NCBI GenBank assembly: GCA_963714155.1
Contig: OY970236.1
Coordinates: 372,001-436,000, forward strand
Source of the DNA: VRUE01 sp963714155
GTDB lineage: Bacteria; Actinomycetota; Thermoleophilia; Solirubrobacterales; 70-9
Direction: 5' to 3'
Length of the DNA stretch: 64,000 bases
The notes under the pieces are model-generated. The model had not been told where the DNA came from, searched no databases, and saw nothing but the letters and a program-made list of their open reading frames with translations. Position 1 is the stretch's first letter; every line of letters begins with the position of its first letter. Positions 50,692 through 60,023 of this stretch are shown one piece after another. Position numbers and translations under genes: made by a program.

Positions 50692-53600
50692 GTGCCTGTG
50701 AGGAGGAGCAGGGGGCAGAGCGATGATGCGCGCGCTGAGCGGGAGGACGCGAAGCGCCCGCCGCTAATGCTGCGCCACCCGAAGCGGTCGTTGCTCGTTG
50801 GCGTGGTCGTGGTCGCGCTGCTCTCGATCTTCGGTTTCAGCCTCGAGGAAAAGCTCAACCCGAGCACGATTGAAATCAGTGGCACGAGCACGAGCCGTGC
50901 CACTGAGATGCAGGACGAATACTTCGGCGACTCGGCACCGTTCGTGATCTTCCTCGAGGGTCCGCCCAAGGCTCTCGACGAACAGGGCCCGGAGTTGATC
51001 CGGACGTTGCGGAGCGACCCGCAGGTCACAACCCTCTCTCCCTGGGACCGGGGCGCGGTGGGCCGATTGCGACCAGGGCCCCGGCACGCCTTCATCCTGC
51101 TCGATTTCCATGTTGGCAATCAAGAGGCGGTCGACGACAAGGTGCCGCTGCTCAACGACGTGCTCGAGAAAACGATCCACGCTCCGGTCAGCGGCACGCA
51201 AACGGGAGTCGCGACTCTCTCGCGCGCGATCGAGGACGAATCGATCGCCGCCACCGAGAGGGCGGAGCTGATTGCCCTGCCGGTGCTGTTGATCGTGCTC
51301 CTGCTCGTCTTCCGCTCGCCGATCGCGGCGGGGGTCCCGCTCGCCTTCGGCGCCCTCGCGGTGCTCTCGTCGCGCGGATTGCTGGCGCTCCTCACCAACT
51401 TCTTCGACGTCAGCGCCCTCGCCCTCACGGTCTGTTCGATGCTCGGCCTGGCGCTGGGCGTCGACTACGCGCTGCTGATGGTCTCGCGTTTCCGCGAAGA
51501 GCTGGCAGAGGGAGCGGACCCTCTTACCGCTGCCTGGACGACGCGCCGCACGGCTGCCCGCACCGTCGTCTTCGCCGCCGCCACCCTCGTCCTCTCGATG
51601 GTCGTCGCCCTCTTCGTCGTGCCCGGTGCCCTGCTCGCCTCGCTCGCCGGGACGCTGGCGATGGTGGTCACGCTGACGGCGCTGATCGCGACCGTGCTCG
51701 GCCCGTCGGTCCTGGTCTTGATCGGCACGAACATCGACCGCTGGCGGATCGGCGCCGCGCCGAACGGCGAGCGCTCTCGCTTGATGACGATCGTCTCGGC
51801 CGCCCTACGCCGCCCGGCGCCGGTGGCGATCGCGATCGGCGCCGTGGTCCTGCTGCTGGCAGCGCCGGCGCTCGCGCTCAAGACCGGCCCCTTCAGCATC
51901 GGCCAGCTGCCAAAGGACGATCCCGCCCGCGAAGACGCGGAACTGATCGAAGAATCCGCCGGCGGCGGCCTGGAAGCACCCTTCGTGGTCGTCGCCGCCT
52001 CACCGAAGCGCCCGATCACCGAAGAAGACACGCTCGATGCCCTGAGTCGATGGCAAAGGCGCGTCGCGCACACACCAGGGGTGCAGAGCGTGATCGGGCC
52101 AAGCCAGCTGACGAGAGCCGTCAAACCTCTGCAGAGAGGCCTCTCCGGTCTGCTTGCCTCGAATGACGAGGTCGGGCCGCTGGCGAACCTGACTCGGCTT
52201 GGCGATGGCATGGAGCGCGTCGCAAATGGCGTCTCGGCGATCCGCGGCGGCCTCTCGCGAGCAACTTACGGGGCGTCGATCTTGGCCGAAGGCAGCGGCA
52301 AGGCCGAAGAGGGGGCGATCCAGATCGCCGCCGGCGTCGGCCAGGCGGCCGCCGGGAGCCAGGAAGCGATTGACGCAATCGGTGAAGTGGCAAAAGGCAA
52401 CAAGCAACTGGCGGCCGCGCTCGAAAGGGCCGCCCTCGGTGCCCTGCAGGTCAAGTTCGGCAGCCACGACCTGGTCCCCAATTTCAACACCAACGGGCTG
52501 CCGCGCTCGAAGCGGCTGCAGCGCTCGCTGGAAGGCTCGAAGGACTCGGTTCAGCAGGCCCAGGCAAATGCGCAGAGCAGTGACGAAAAGGTGAAAGCGG
52601 CGCTGCAGCAGGTCGAAGGCATGACCGTCGGCAAGACCGACCCCAACTACGCCGGCGCCCTGGACGCGCTCCGCCAGGCCTCGAGCACGACCGCTCCGCT
52701 GCCCGGAGAACTGGGCCTGCTGCAGGAAAGCCTCGACACCGACATCCATGAAGCGCGCGAAATCAAGCTCTGGATCCAGAGCACGCTGGGCCAGATGCGG
52801 GAACTCGCGGCCGCGTCGAAACGGCTGTACGAAGGGCTCAAGACGATCGAAACGGGCAGCAAGAAACTCGCCGACGGCAGCGCCACACTCGACCGCGAAG
52901 CCAGCAAAGAACTCGGTCAGCTCGACACCTTCCAGGCCGGTGCCGACGAACTGGTCTCCGGCCTGGCCCGCCTGACCAGCGGCACGAACGCGTTCGAACA
53001 GCGGCTGGGCGAGTTCTATTCCCGCTCTTTCCCGGTGCAGAGCGGCGCCCGGCGGATTGCGGTTCGGGTTCAGTCGCAGAGCCGCACGATCAACCGGCGG
53101 GTCAACCGCATACGCGACACCACCCCCGGCATCTTCGACTCGGGCTACTTCGTCCTCTCTGCGCTGGATGGCACCACCGGCGAGCTGCACGAACGCGCTG
53201 CCGAAGCGGTCGACCTGGATCACGGCGGCCAGGCGACGACGATAACCGTGATCCCCAATGACCCGCTGAACTCGCCGGGTTCGATCGCGCTCAACAAGAC
53301 GCTCGACGAAGAGGTCGGCGCACTCGCCCGGGAGACCGGGCTGAAGACGGGCGTTACCGGCGGCCCGGCGATAGTCAACACCTTCAGCCAAGTGACCAAG
53401 GACAGGATTCCGATCGTGATCGCCGCGATCATCCTCGCCACCTTCCTCGTCCTCGTCGTCGTCCTGCGATCGATTCCCCTGGCCGCGATCGCGATCGGGC
53501 TCAACATGGCCTCGGTCGGTGTCGCCTTCGGCGTGCTGATGCTGCTGACCAACGTGCCGGACGGCTGGCCGCTTGGCGGCCGGACCTACATCGACGCGGT

Positions 53601-53967
53601 CAGCACGGTGATGATCTTCGGCATCGTCTTCGGCCTCTCGATCGACTACGCGGTCTTCCTGCTCGTGCGCATGCGCGAGCACTACGACGAGTTCGGTGAC
53701 AACGCCGCCGCGATCGAGTTCGGCCTGGAGAAGACGGCGCGGGTGATCACCGGTGCCGCGGTGATCATGATGGCCGTCTTCATTGCCTTTGCGGGAGCGC
53801 CGATCGCCACCGTGAGCCAGATCGGCATCGGTCTAACCGTTGCCGTGATCCTCGACGCCACCGTCGTGCGGATCGTCCTCTTGCCGGCGCTGATGTTGCT
53901 GATCGGCGACAAGGTTTGGTGGCTTCCACGCTCGCTGGAGCGAGTGATGCCGCGCCTCAACGTCTGA
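50692..53967 (+). CDS. MMPL-family (RND) lipid transporter
   Basis: 1091 residues. Two MMPL halves: helices 2-6 in the first (LLIVLLLVFRSPIAAGVP, GLALGVDYALLMVSRFREE) and the second (VIAAIILATFLVLVVVLRS, IVFGLSIDYAVFLLVRMREHYD), each with the GxxxDYxxFL signature whose Asp/Tyr conduct protons. The second external loop (~450-830) is a long helical region with Ala/Gly/Gln-rich repeats (GVSAIRGGLSRATYGASILAEG, SGKAEEGAIQIAAGVGQ), like the coiled coils of YhgE/Pip proteins, which could span the envelope. Directly precedes the mce genes, so lipid export or import with them is likely. GTG 50692 start; the first residues are not conserved and the exact start is uncertain. Confidence 0.9.
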   Translation: MPVRRSRGQSDDARAEREDAKRPPLMLRHPKRSLLVGVVVVALLSIFGFSLEEKLNPSTIEISGTSTSRATEMQDEYFGDSAPFVIFLEGPPKALDEQGPELIRTLRSDPQVTTLSPWDRGAVGRLRPGPRHAFILLDFHVGNQEAVDDKVPLLNDVLEKTIHAPVSGTQTGVATLSRAIEDESIAATERAELIALPVLLIVLLLVFRSPIAAGVPLAFGALAVLSSRGLLALLTNFFDVSALALTVCSMLGLALGVDYALLMVSRFREELAEGADPLTAAWTTRRTAARTVVFAAATLVLSMVVALFVVPGALLASLAGTLAMVVTLTALIATVLGPSVLVLIGTNIDRWRIGAAPNGERSRLMTIVSAALRRPAPVAIAIGAVVLLLAAPALALKTGPFSIGQLPKDDPAREDAELIEESAGGGLEAPFVVVAASPKRPITEEDTLDALSRWQRRVAHTPGVQSVIGPSQLTRAVKPLQRGLSGLLASNDEVGPLANLTRLGDGMERVANGVSAIRGGLSRATYGASILAEGSGKAEEGAIQIAAGVGQAAAGSQEAIDAIGEVAKGNKQLAAALERAALGALQVKFGSHDLVPNFNTNGLPRSKRLQRSLEGSKDSVQQAQANAQSSDEKVKAALQQVEGMTVGKTDPNYAGALDALRQASSTTAPLPGELGLLQESLDTDIHEAREIKLWIQSTLGQMRELAAASKRLYEGLKTIETGSKKLADGSATLDREASKELGQLDTFQAGADELVSGLARLTSGTNAFEQRLGEFYSRSFPVQSGARRIAVRVQSQSRTINRRVNRIRDTTPGIFDSGYFVLSALDGTTGELHERAAEAVDLDHGGQATTITVIPNDPLNSPGSIALNKTLDEEVGALARETGLKTGVTGGPAIVNTFSQVTKDRIPIVIAAIILATFLVLVVVLRSIPLAAIAIGLNMASVGVAFGVLMLLTNVPDGWPLGGRTYIDAVSTVMIFGIVFGLSIDYAVFLLVRMREHYDEFGDNAAAIEFGLEKTARVITGAAVIMMAVFIAFAGAPIATVSQIGIGLTVAVILDATVVRIVLLPALMLLIGDKVWWLPRSLERVMPRLNV

Positions 53968-54062
53968 ACGGTCCGGGCGAGCAGCTGATTCGCCGCAAAC
54001 CGAGCGCGTTGAATTCCAGTTAAGTCCCTGCCCCGCGCACGCGTAGCGGCGGGTCGCTCGGA

Positions 54063-54101
54063 TACGATTCGCCAGCGTTTCCCCCGGATCGGAGGCCGGG
54101 G
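54063..54101 (+). promoter_or_regulatory. Possible mce operon promoter and leader hairpin
   Basis: In the 152-bp spacer before the first mce gene there is a TACGAT -10-like box (54063-54068) and a CCCCGG / CCGGGG hairpin (54082-54087, 54096-54101) that contains the only GGAGG. No -35 match. Support is limited. Confidence 0.3.
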
Positions 54102-54119
54102 AATCACAAGCGACGATCC

Positions 54120-55532
54120 GTGGCTGCTAATCCCTCAGGCGAGGACAATAGCTCGGCGAAAAGCCGGGGGGTCACCCCCGCCCGAATCGCGGTGATCGCG
54201 GTCCTGGCGGTGGCGGTAATCGCGCTCGGTTACGTGATCTTCAGCGGCAACGGCGAACACAAGTACAACCTCCTCTTCCAGAATGCGAGCCAGCTGGTTC
54301 CTGACAACCAGGTCCTGATCGGCGGCCAGCCGGTGGGTTCGGTCGAAAGCATCGAGCTGACCGACGACAACCTGGCCAAGGTCGTGGTCAGCGTCGAACA
54401 GGAGCTGCACGAGGGCAGCACGGCGACGATTCGCGCCACCTCGCTCTCCGGCGTTGCCAATCACTACGTCTCGATCAGCCCGGGCCCGAACAGCAACCCT
54501 CCCCTCGATAGCGACGCCACGCTCAGCCTCGCCTCGACAACGACGCCGATCGACATCGACCAGCTCTTCAACACCTTCCCGGCGCCCGTCCGCCGCGGTC
54601 TCGAGCAGTTCATCGAAGGCAACGCGCAGTGGTATGCCGGCCGCGGCAAGGACGGCAGCGCCAACGACACCTTCAAATACATCGGCGTCGGCTTCAACCG
54701 CGCCGGTGCTTTCGCCCGCGATCTCAACGCCGACGAAAAGATCTTCTCCCGCTTCCTGGTCAGCTCCAACCGGCTCGGCACGACGGTCTCCGAACGCGGC
54801 GCCGAGCTCTCCAGTGCAATCTCCAACGCCAGCGCGGCCTTCGGTGCGATCGCCAGCCAAAACGCTGCCCTCGGCACCAGCCTGCGCCTGCTGCCGCCGA
54901 CCTTCCGCCAGGCCAACACGACCTTCGTCAACCTGCGGGCCGCCCTCGACGACGTCGAACCGCTGATCAACACCTCGAAGACGGCGACCAAGGACCTGGC
55001 ACCGTTCCTCGGCGAACTGGGCCCGGTTCTCTCCAAGGCGGTCCCGGTGTTCAAGAACCTGCGCCTCACCGTGCGGCGCAAGGGCTTCGCCAACGACACC
55101 GCCGAACTGCTCGGCGCCCTGCCGGCTGTGCAGCAGCGAGCTTCGCGGGCGTTCCCGCACTCCGAAGAAGCGATCACGGCCTTCCAGCCCAACCTCAACT
55201 TCTTCCGCGCCTACACCCCCGACCTCTTCAACGGCTTCGCCCGCCTCGGCCAGGTCAGCGCCCCCTACGACGGCAACGGCCACTACGTGCGCAGCAGCTT
55301 CAGCGGCCTCAACCTCTTCAACTACAACAGCGGCAGCCGCGAGCTGGAACCGATCGCGCCCTCCGAACAGTACAAAGCGTTCGGTGCCCCGGGGACCGCC
55401 AAGAGCCGCTGTCCGGGCGGCGCCAGCCAGCCCGCTGCCGACGGCTCCAGCCCCTTCGTCGAACCGCCCTTCAACGGCTCCGGCGTGACCACGTCCGACT
55501 GCAACCCGGCCGACGCGCCGCCCGGCCCATGA
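54120..55532 (+). CDS. MCE family protein 1 (first of six)
   Basis: 470 residues. Membrane helix ~21-41 (ARIAVIAVLAVAVIALGYVIF), MCE/MlaD domain ~45-125 (NASQLVPDNQVLIGGQPVG, ATSLSGVANHYVSISPGP), then a long helical section (~140-350) and a Pro/Ser-rich tail. MCE proteins form hexameric lipid-binding tubes; in actinobacteria six different subunits are encoded in a row, as here. GTG start at 54120. Its end overlaps the next gene (ATGA). Confidence 0.92.
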   Translation: MAANPSGEDNSSAKSRGVTPARIAVIAVLAVAVIALGYVIFSGNGEHKYNLLFQNASQLVPDNQVLIGGQPVGSVESIELTDDNLAKVVVSVEQELHEGSTATIRATSLSGVANHYVSISPGPNSNPPLDSDATLSLASTTTPIDIDQLFNTFPAPVRRGLEQFIEGNAQWYAGRGKDGSANDTFKYIGVGFNRAGAFARDLNADEKIFSRFLVSSNRLGTTVSERGAELSSAISNASAAFGAIASQNAALGTSLRLLPPTFRQANTTFVNLRAALDDVEPLINTSKTATKDLAPFLGELGPVLSKAVPVFKNLRLTVRRKGFANDTAELLGALPAVQQRASRAFPHSEEAITAFQPNLNFFRAYTPDLFNGFARLGQVSAPYDGNGHYVRSSFSGLNLFNYNSGSRELEPIAPSEQYKAFGAPGTAKSRCPGGASQPAADGSSPFVEPPFNGSGVTTSDCNPADAPPGP

Positions 55533-57052
55533 GGAGGGCAATCGTCATCGGCGGGCTGGTGGCAGCGGCGATCGTCGCGATCGTGCTGATCTCTTCTGGC
55601 GGTGGCAGCAGCGACGGCTACATCGTGCGGGCGATCTTCGACAGCGGCGGCTTCATGGTCAAAGGCGAGCAGGTGCGCGTCGCCGGCGCCAACGTCGGTG
55701 AGATCGAGTCGGTCGGCGTCACCATGCCGGGCGAGGTCGACAGCTACGAAGGCGGCAAAGAGCAGGCCGTCCCCGGCAAGGCGGTGATCGTGATGAACAT
55801 CACCGACCCCGGCTTCCAGGACTTCCGCAGCGACGCCGGCTGCCAGATCCGCCCGCAGTCGCTGATCGGTGAGAAGTTCGTCGATTGCCGGCCGACCCTG
55901 CCGCGTGCGCCGGGCGCCGAGCCGGCCCCGCCGCTGAAAGAAGTTCCGGACGGGCAGCCGGGCGCCGGCCAGCTATTGCTGCCGCTCGAGAACAACAGCA
56001 CCAGCGTCGACCCGGACCTGATCAACGACATCAACAAACTGCCCTACGCGCAGCGCTTCCGCTTGATCTTCAACGAACTCGGTGCCGGCCTGGCCGGCCG
56101 CGGTACCGATATCGAGGAGGCGGTTAAGCGTGCCAACCCGGCCCTGCGCGATGCCGACAAGCTGATCGGCATCCTCAACGACCAGCGCGACCAGCTGACC
56201 CAGCTCGCCGCCGACTCCGAGCAGATCCTCGGGCCGCTCTCACGCGAACGCGCCAGCGTCGCCGGCTTCTTCACCAACTCCGGCGCCGCCGCCCAGGCGA
56301 CGACCGAACGCGGCTCGGACCTGGAAGCCTCGCTGCAGAAGTTCCCCGCCTTCCTGCGTGAGTTCCGCCTCACGATGCGCAGCCTGCAGGGCTTCTCCGA
56401 CGCGGCCACGCCCACCTTCGCAGCGCTCGGCAAGGCGGCTCCCTCGTTCACCGAAGCGACGCGCCTGCTGGCACCTTTCTCCGCCGCCTCGACGGTCTCG
56501 CTGAAGTCGCTCGGCGCCACCGGCGCAGAAGCCGGGCCGACCCTGCGAGCGGCCGACCCGATCGTGCGCAAGACGACCCAACTGGCCCAAACTGGCGTCA
56601 CCCCGACGACCAAGCTGGCGGAATTCTTCGCCAGCACCAGGGAAACGAAGGGCTTCGACGCGCTCGTCGACCTGATCTACAACTTCACCTCCGCCAACAA
56701 CGGCTTCGACGAATACGGCCACTTCACCCGCCTGCTGGTCACCCTGACCAACTGCCTCGAATACGAAACCGAAGCCAGCGGCTGCTCGGCCAAGTTCACC
56801 GGGCCGAACGCCACCACCTCCTCGCTCACCGGCTCGCAGCTGTACAGCCTGCTCGAAGAACAGGAAGAAGAGGAAGCCGGCGAAGTCGGTGGCACCCTGG
56901 CGCGGCCGGGGGCTTCCGACGCCACAGTGGCGCCATCCGCCCCGCTCAGCCCCAGCACGCCCGAAATTGCCCAGGGCCGCCAGCTGGGCGCGAAGGCCAC
57001 CTTGCCGGCGCCGCGACAGCGGGCCCTCCTCGACTACCTCCTCGGTCCATGA
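55529..57052 (+). CDS. MCE family protein 2
   Basis: 507 residues from ATG 55529. Membrane helix ~5-22 (IVIGGLVAAAIVAIVLISS); MCE domain with SGGFMVKGEQVRVAGANVG and, after a longer-than-usual loop with YEGGKEQAVPG, CQIRPQSLIGEKFVDC, whose two Cys may pair. The helical region (RLIFNELGAGLAGRGTDIEEA) resembles the mycobacterial Mce central domain. The tail has an acidic run (EEQEEEEAGE). The frame is open upstream across gene 1, but ATGA coupling fixes the start. Confidence 0.92.
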   Translation: MRRAIVIGGLVAAAIVAIVLISSGGGSSDGYIVRAIFDSGGFMVKGEQVRVAGANVGEIESVGVTMPGEVDSYEGGKEQAVPGKAVIVMNITDPGFQDFRSDAGCQIRPQSLIGEKFVDCRPTLPRAPGAEPAPPLKEVPDGQPGAGQLLLPLENNSTSVDPDLINDINKLPYAQRFRLIFNELGAGLAGRGTDIEEAVKRANPALRDADKLIGILNDQRDQLTQLAADSEQILGPLSRERASVAGFFTNSGAAAQATTERGSDLEASLQKFPAFLREFRLTMRSLQGFSDAATPTFAALGKAAPSFTEATRLLAPFSAASTVSLKSLGATGAEAGPTLRAADPIVRKTTQLAQTGVTPTTKLAEFFASTRETKGFDALVDLIYNFTSANNGFDEYGHFTRLLVTLTNCLEYETEASGCSAKFTGPNATTSSLTGSQLYSLLEEQEEEEAGEVGGTLARPGASDATVAPSAPLSPSTPEIAQGRQLGAKATLPAPRQRALLDYLLGP

Positions 57053-58512
57053 GAAATCGCTCCGGCATACAGGGAGTGGCGAGCAGCCCGGTGATCGTCG
57101 GGGCGGTGACCGTGCTGGTCATCATCGTCGCCGTCTTCCTCGCCTACAACGCCAACAACGGTCTGCCTTTCGTCTCGACCTACAACCTCAAGGCCCGCGT
57201 GCCCAACGCCAACGCCCTGGTCAAGGGCAACGAGGTGCGGATCGGCGGCGCCCGCGTCGGCGTCGTCAAGTCGGTCGTGCCGGTGCAGACCGGCAACGGC
57301 CAGGTTGCCGCCGAACTCAGCCTCAGCCTCGACAAGAACGTCGAGCCCCTGCCCGACAACTCGACGATGATCATCCGGCCGAAATCGCCGCTCGGCCTCA
57401 AGTACCTGCAGATCGTGCCCGGCGACTCGCGGCGGGGCTTCGCCGCCGGCGACACGATCCCAGTCGGCGCGGCCCACCCCGAACCGGTCGACATCGACCA
57501 GTTCTTCGACATGTTCGACGAGCAGACGAGGAAATCGATCCAGCGCGGCCTGGCGGGATTCGGCAACGCCCTCGCCGGGCGCGGGCCACAGATCAACAAC
57601 GCCTTCGTCGCCCTGCGGATGCTGGCCGAAAGCAGCGAGCCGACCCTGGCCACCCTGGTCGCCCCGAGCACCGGTTTCGGCGAACTCTGGGAAGCGCTCT
57701 CGGCGCTCTCGGCGACCGTGGTGCCGGTGGCGGCGGAGCAGGCGAGCATGTTCGCCGCGCTCGACCGCACCTTCGCCGCCTTCGCCCGTGTCTCCCGTCC
57801 CTACATCCAGGAAACGATCTCCAAGGGCCCGGAAACGCTTGACTCGGTCACCGCTGATCTGCCGGCCCTGCGCCCGTTCCTGCACGATTCCGAACGCTTC
57901 TTCGCCGCATTGGAGCCCGGCGCCAGGGTGTTGGGGAGGACCTCGCCGACGATCGCCGCTGCCCTGCGCGCCGGCATCCCGGCGCTCAACCGCTCACCAA
58001 GCCTCAACGCGCAGCTGCCGCCGACCGCCGATGCGCTGCTCGCCTTCCAGCAGTCGACCGGCGTCTTCAACGGGCTCGACCTCTTGATCGACACCAACGA
58101 ACTGCTCAGCCCGGCGATCAGGTTCATCGCGCCGGCGCAGACGACCTGCAACTACCTCAGCCTCGCCTTCCGCAATCTCTCCAACGCCTCGGGTGAAGAC
58201 AACGGGCTGGGCGGCTGGATCAACGCGACGACTTTCCAGCCGCCGGAAGGAACCAACACGGAGGGTGCCCCGGCCTCCGCCCCCGCAAACGGCGGCGAAC
58301 CGAAAGGCGCCAACAAGGGGGTTGCGCTCAACCACCTGCACTCAAACCCCTACCCGAACACCGCTTCCCCCGGCCAGCCGAAAGAGTGCGAGGCCGGCAA
58401 CGAGCGCTACGAAAGCACTCTCGGCGTGACCACGATCGGCAACACGGCGCGCGACGACGGCTTCGTCACCGCCGAACAGTCCGACAAACAGCTCGGGAAG
58501 ACGAGCGAATAA
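57049..58512 (+). CDS. MCE family protein 3
   Basis: 487 residues. Membrane helix ~12-31 (PVIVGAVTVLVIIVAVFLAY), MCE domain with NANALVKGNEVRIGGARVG and IIRPKSPLGLKYLQIVPGD, followed by the helical region (DIDQFFDMFDEQTRKSIQRG, LAGFGNALAGRG). It ends with a conserved-looking tail (NHLHSNPYPNTASPGQ, ECEAGNERY). ATG start coupled to gene 2; the stop TAA overlaps the next ATG by one base. Confidence 0.92.
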   Translation: MRNRSGIQGVASSPVIVGAVTVLVIIVAVFLAYNANNGLPFVSTYNLKARVPNANALVKGNEVRIGGARVGVVKSVVPVQTGNGQVAAELSLSLDKNVEPLPDNSTMIIRPKSPLGLKYLQIVPGDSRRGFAAGDTIPVGAAHPEPVDIDQFFDMFDEQTRKSIQRGLAGFGNALAGRGPQINNAFVALRMLAESSEPTLATLVAPSTGFGELWEALSALSATVVPVAAEQASMFAALDRTFAAFARVSRPYIQETISKGPETLDSVTADLPALRPFLHDSERFFAALEPGARVLGRTSPTIAAALRAGIPALNRSPSLNAQLPPTADALLAFQQSTGVFNGLDLLIDTNELLSPAIRFIAPAQTTCNYLSLAFRNLSNASGEDNGLGGWINATTFQPPEGTNTEGAPASAPANGGEPKGANKGVALNHLHSNPYPNTASPGQPKECEAGNERYESTLGVTTIGNTARDDGFVTAEQSDKQLGKTSE

Positions 58513-60023
58513 TGGGCCGACTTCCGGAGCGAGACACGCGGGCGGGGGCGACCAACAGCCGCTTCAAGTGGCGGCCCAGCAACGCCATGATCGCGGTCAT
58601 CTTCATCCTCATCTTCACGATCGGGCCCTACCTGGCCTTCACCGGTCACGTGCCCTTCACCAGCTACGGCTACCAGCTCAAGGCGACCTTCAGCAACGGG
58701 GTCAACATCGCCACCAACTCGCCGGTGCGGATCGCCGGGGTCGACGTCGGCCGCGTGATCTCAACCGAGCGCGACGGCGACGCCACCACCGTGACCTTCA
58801 CGGTTGAAGGCAAAGGCCGCCCGGTCCACGACGATGCCTTCGCCGCGATCCGGCCGCGGATCTTCCTCGAGGGCAACTTCTTCATCGACCTCTCGCCCGG
58901 CAGCCCCAGCGCCCCCGAGCTCGGCAGCGACGACACGATCCCGGTCAGCCGCACCTCGACCTGGGTCCAGATCGACGAAGTCCTCACCGCCCTGCAGGCA
59001 CCGGTCCGCGCCGACCTCAGCCACCTGCTCCAGAGCTACGGCACGGCGCTGACCCACAAACCGACCGCGGCCGAAGACGTCAGCCAGCTGCCCGAGGTGC
59101 ACGGCAAGAGCGGCGCCGAAGGGCTCAACGGCGGCTTCCGCTACGGCGGCGACGCCGGTCGCTACAGCGCCCAGGTCACCAATGCCCTGCTCGGCACCGA
59201 ACCGGGCGATCTTTCTCGCCTGGTCGCCGGCACCAGCCGTACCTTTGCCGCGCTGGCCCAGAACGAGGAGGACCTCAAGGGCCTGATCGTCAACTTCGAT
59301 GTCTTCACCGGCGCCCTCGCCGCGCAGTCGGCCAACCTCACCACCACGGTTCATCGCCTGGCGCCGACCCTGCAGAACTTCCACAGCTCGCTGGTCAGCC
59401 TCAACCAGGCGCTGCCGCCGCTGCGCGCTTGGGCGATCGAGATGAACCCGGCCGTCGCCGAGCTGCCGGATCTGATCGAGGCCGGCAAGCCCTGGCTTGC
59501 CCAAGCGCGGCCGCTGCTCTCGGGCAGGGAGGCCGGCGGCACCGCCAGGCTGCTGCGCGAAGCGACACCCGGCCTCGCCGGCGCCGCCCAGGCGGGCAAG
59601 GCGGTAGCGCTGCCGCAGCTCAACCGGATCAGCCTCTGCGCCAGCAGGGTCCTCGTGCCGACCGGCAACCAGGTGATCAACGACAGGTTCAGCACCGGCC
59701 AGCCCAACTACCGCGAGTTCCTTTACACGCTCGCCGACTTCTCCGGCTGGGGCCAGAACTTCGACGGCAACGGGCCCTTCCTGCGCGTGCAGCCGGGCGG
59801 CGGCAACATCCTGGTCGAACAGAAGAACCCGAACGGGAACCTCAGCACCGACAAGCGCGACTACGCGCACACGATCGCGGAACCGCTCGGCACCCAGCCC
59901 CAGCTCGGCGGCCGCCCGCCGAAGAAGCCGGACGTGCGCTGTGACAGCAACCCGGTGCCCGACGTCAACGGCGGCCTCGGCCAGGTCGGCGCCGCAAGTC
60001 CCTCCAGGGTGGCGGGCCAATGA
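58512..60023 (+). CDS. MCE family protein 4
   Basis: 503 residues from ATG 58512 (the frame is open to 58386 over gene 3, rejected). Helix ~27-48 (MIAVIFILIFTIGPYLAFTG), MCE domain with SNGVNIATNSPVRIAGVDVG and FLEGNFFIDLSPGSP, then the helical part (LQAPVRADLSHLLQSYGTAL, TSRTFAALAQNEEDLKGLIV). The tail contains GWGQNFDGNGPFLRVQPGGG, similar to the tails of the other subunits. Confidence 0.92.
   Translation: MGRLPERDTRAGATNSRFKWRPSNAMIAVIFILIFTIGPYLAFTGHVPFTSYGYQLKATFSNGVNIATNSPVRIAGVDVGRVISTERDGDATTVTFTVEGKGRPVHDDAFAAIRPRIFLEGNFFIDLSPGSPSAPELGSDDTIPVSRTSTWVQIDEVLTALQAPVRADLSHLLQSYGTALTHKPTAAEDVSQLPEVHGKSGAEGLNGGFRYGGDAGRYSAQVTNALLGTEPGDLSRLVAGTSRTFAALAQNEEDLKGLIVNFDVFTGALAAQSANLTTTVHRLAPTLQNFHSSLVSLNQALPPLRAWAIEMNPAVAELPDLIEAGKPWLAQARPLLSGREAGGTARLLREATPGLAGAAQAGKAVALPQLNRISLCASRVLVPTGNQVINDRFSTGQPNYREFLYTLADFSGWGQNFDGNGPFLRVQPGGGNILVEQKNPNGNLSTDKRDYAHTIAEPLGTQPQLGGRPPKKPDVRCDSNPVPDVNGGLGQVGAASPSRVAGQ

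Noticed and set aside
52000..53682. 560-codon minus-strand frame inside the MMPL gene
   Set aside because: His/Asp/Arg-rich antisense composition; the plus-strand transporter is complete.
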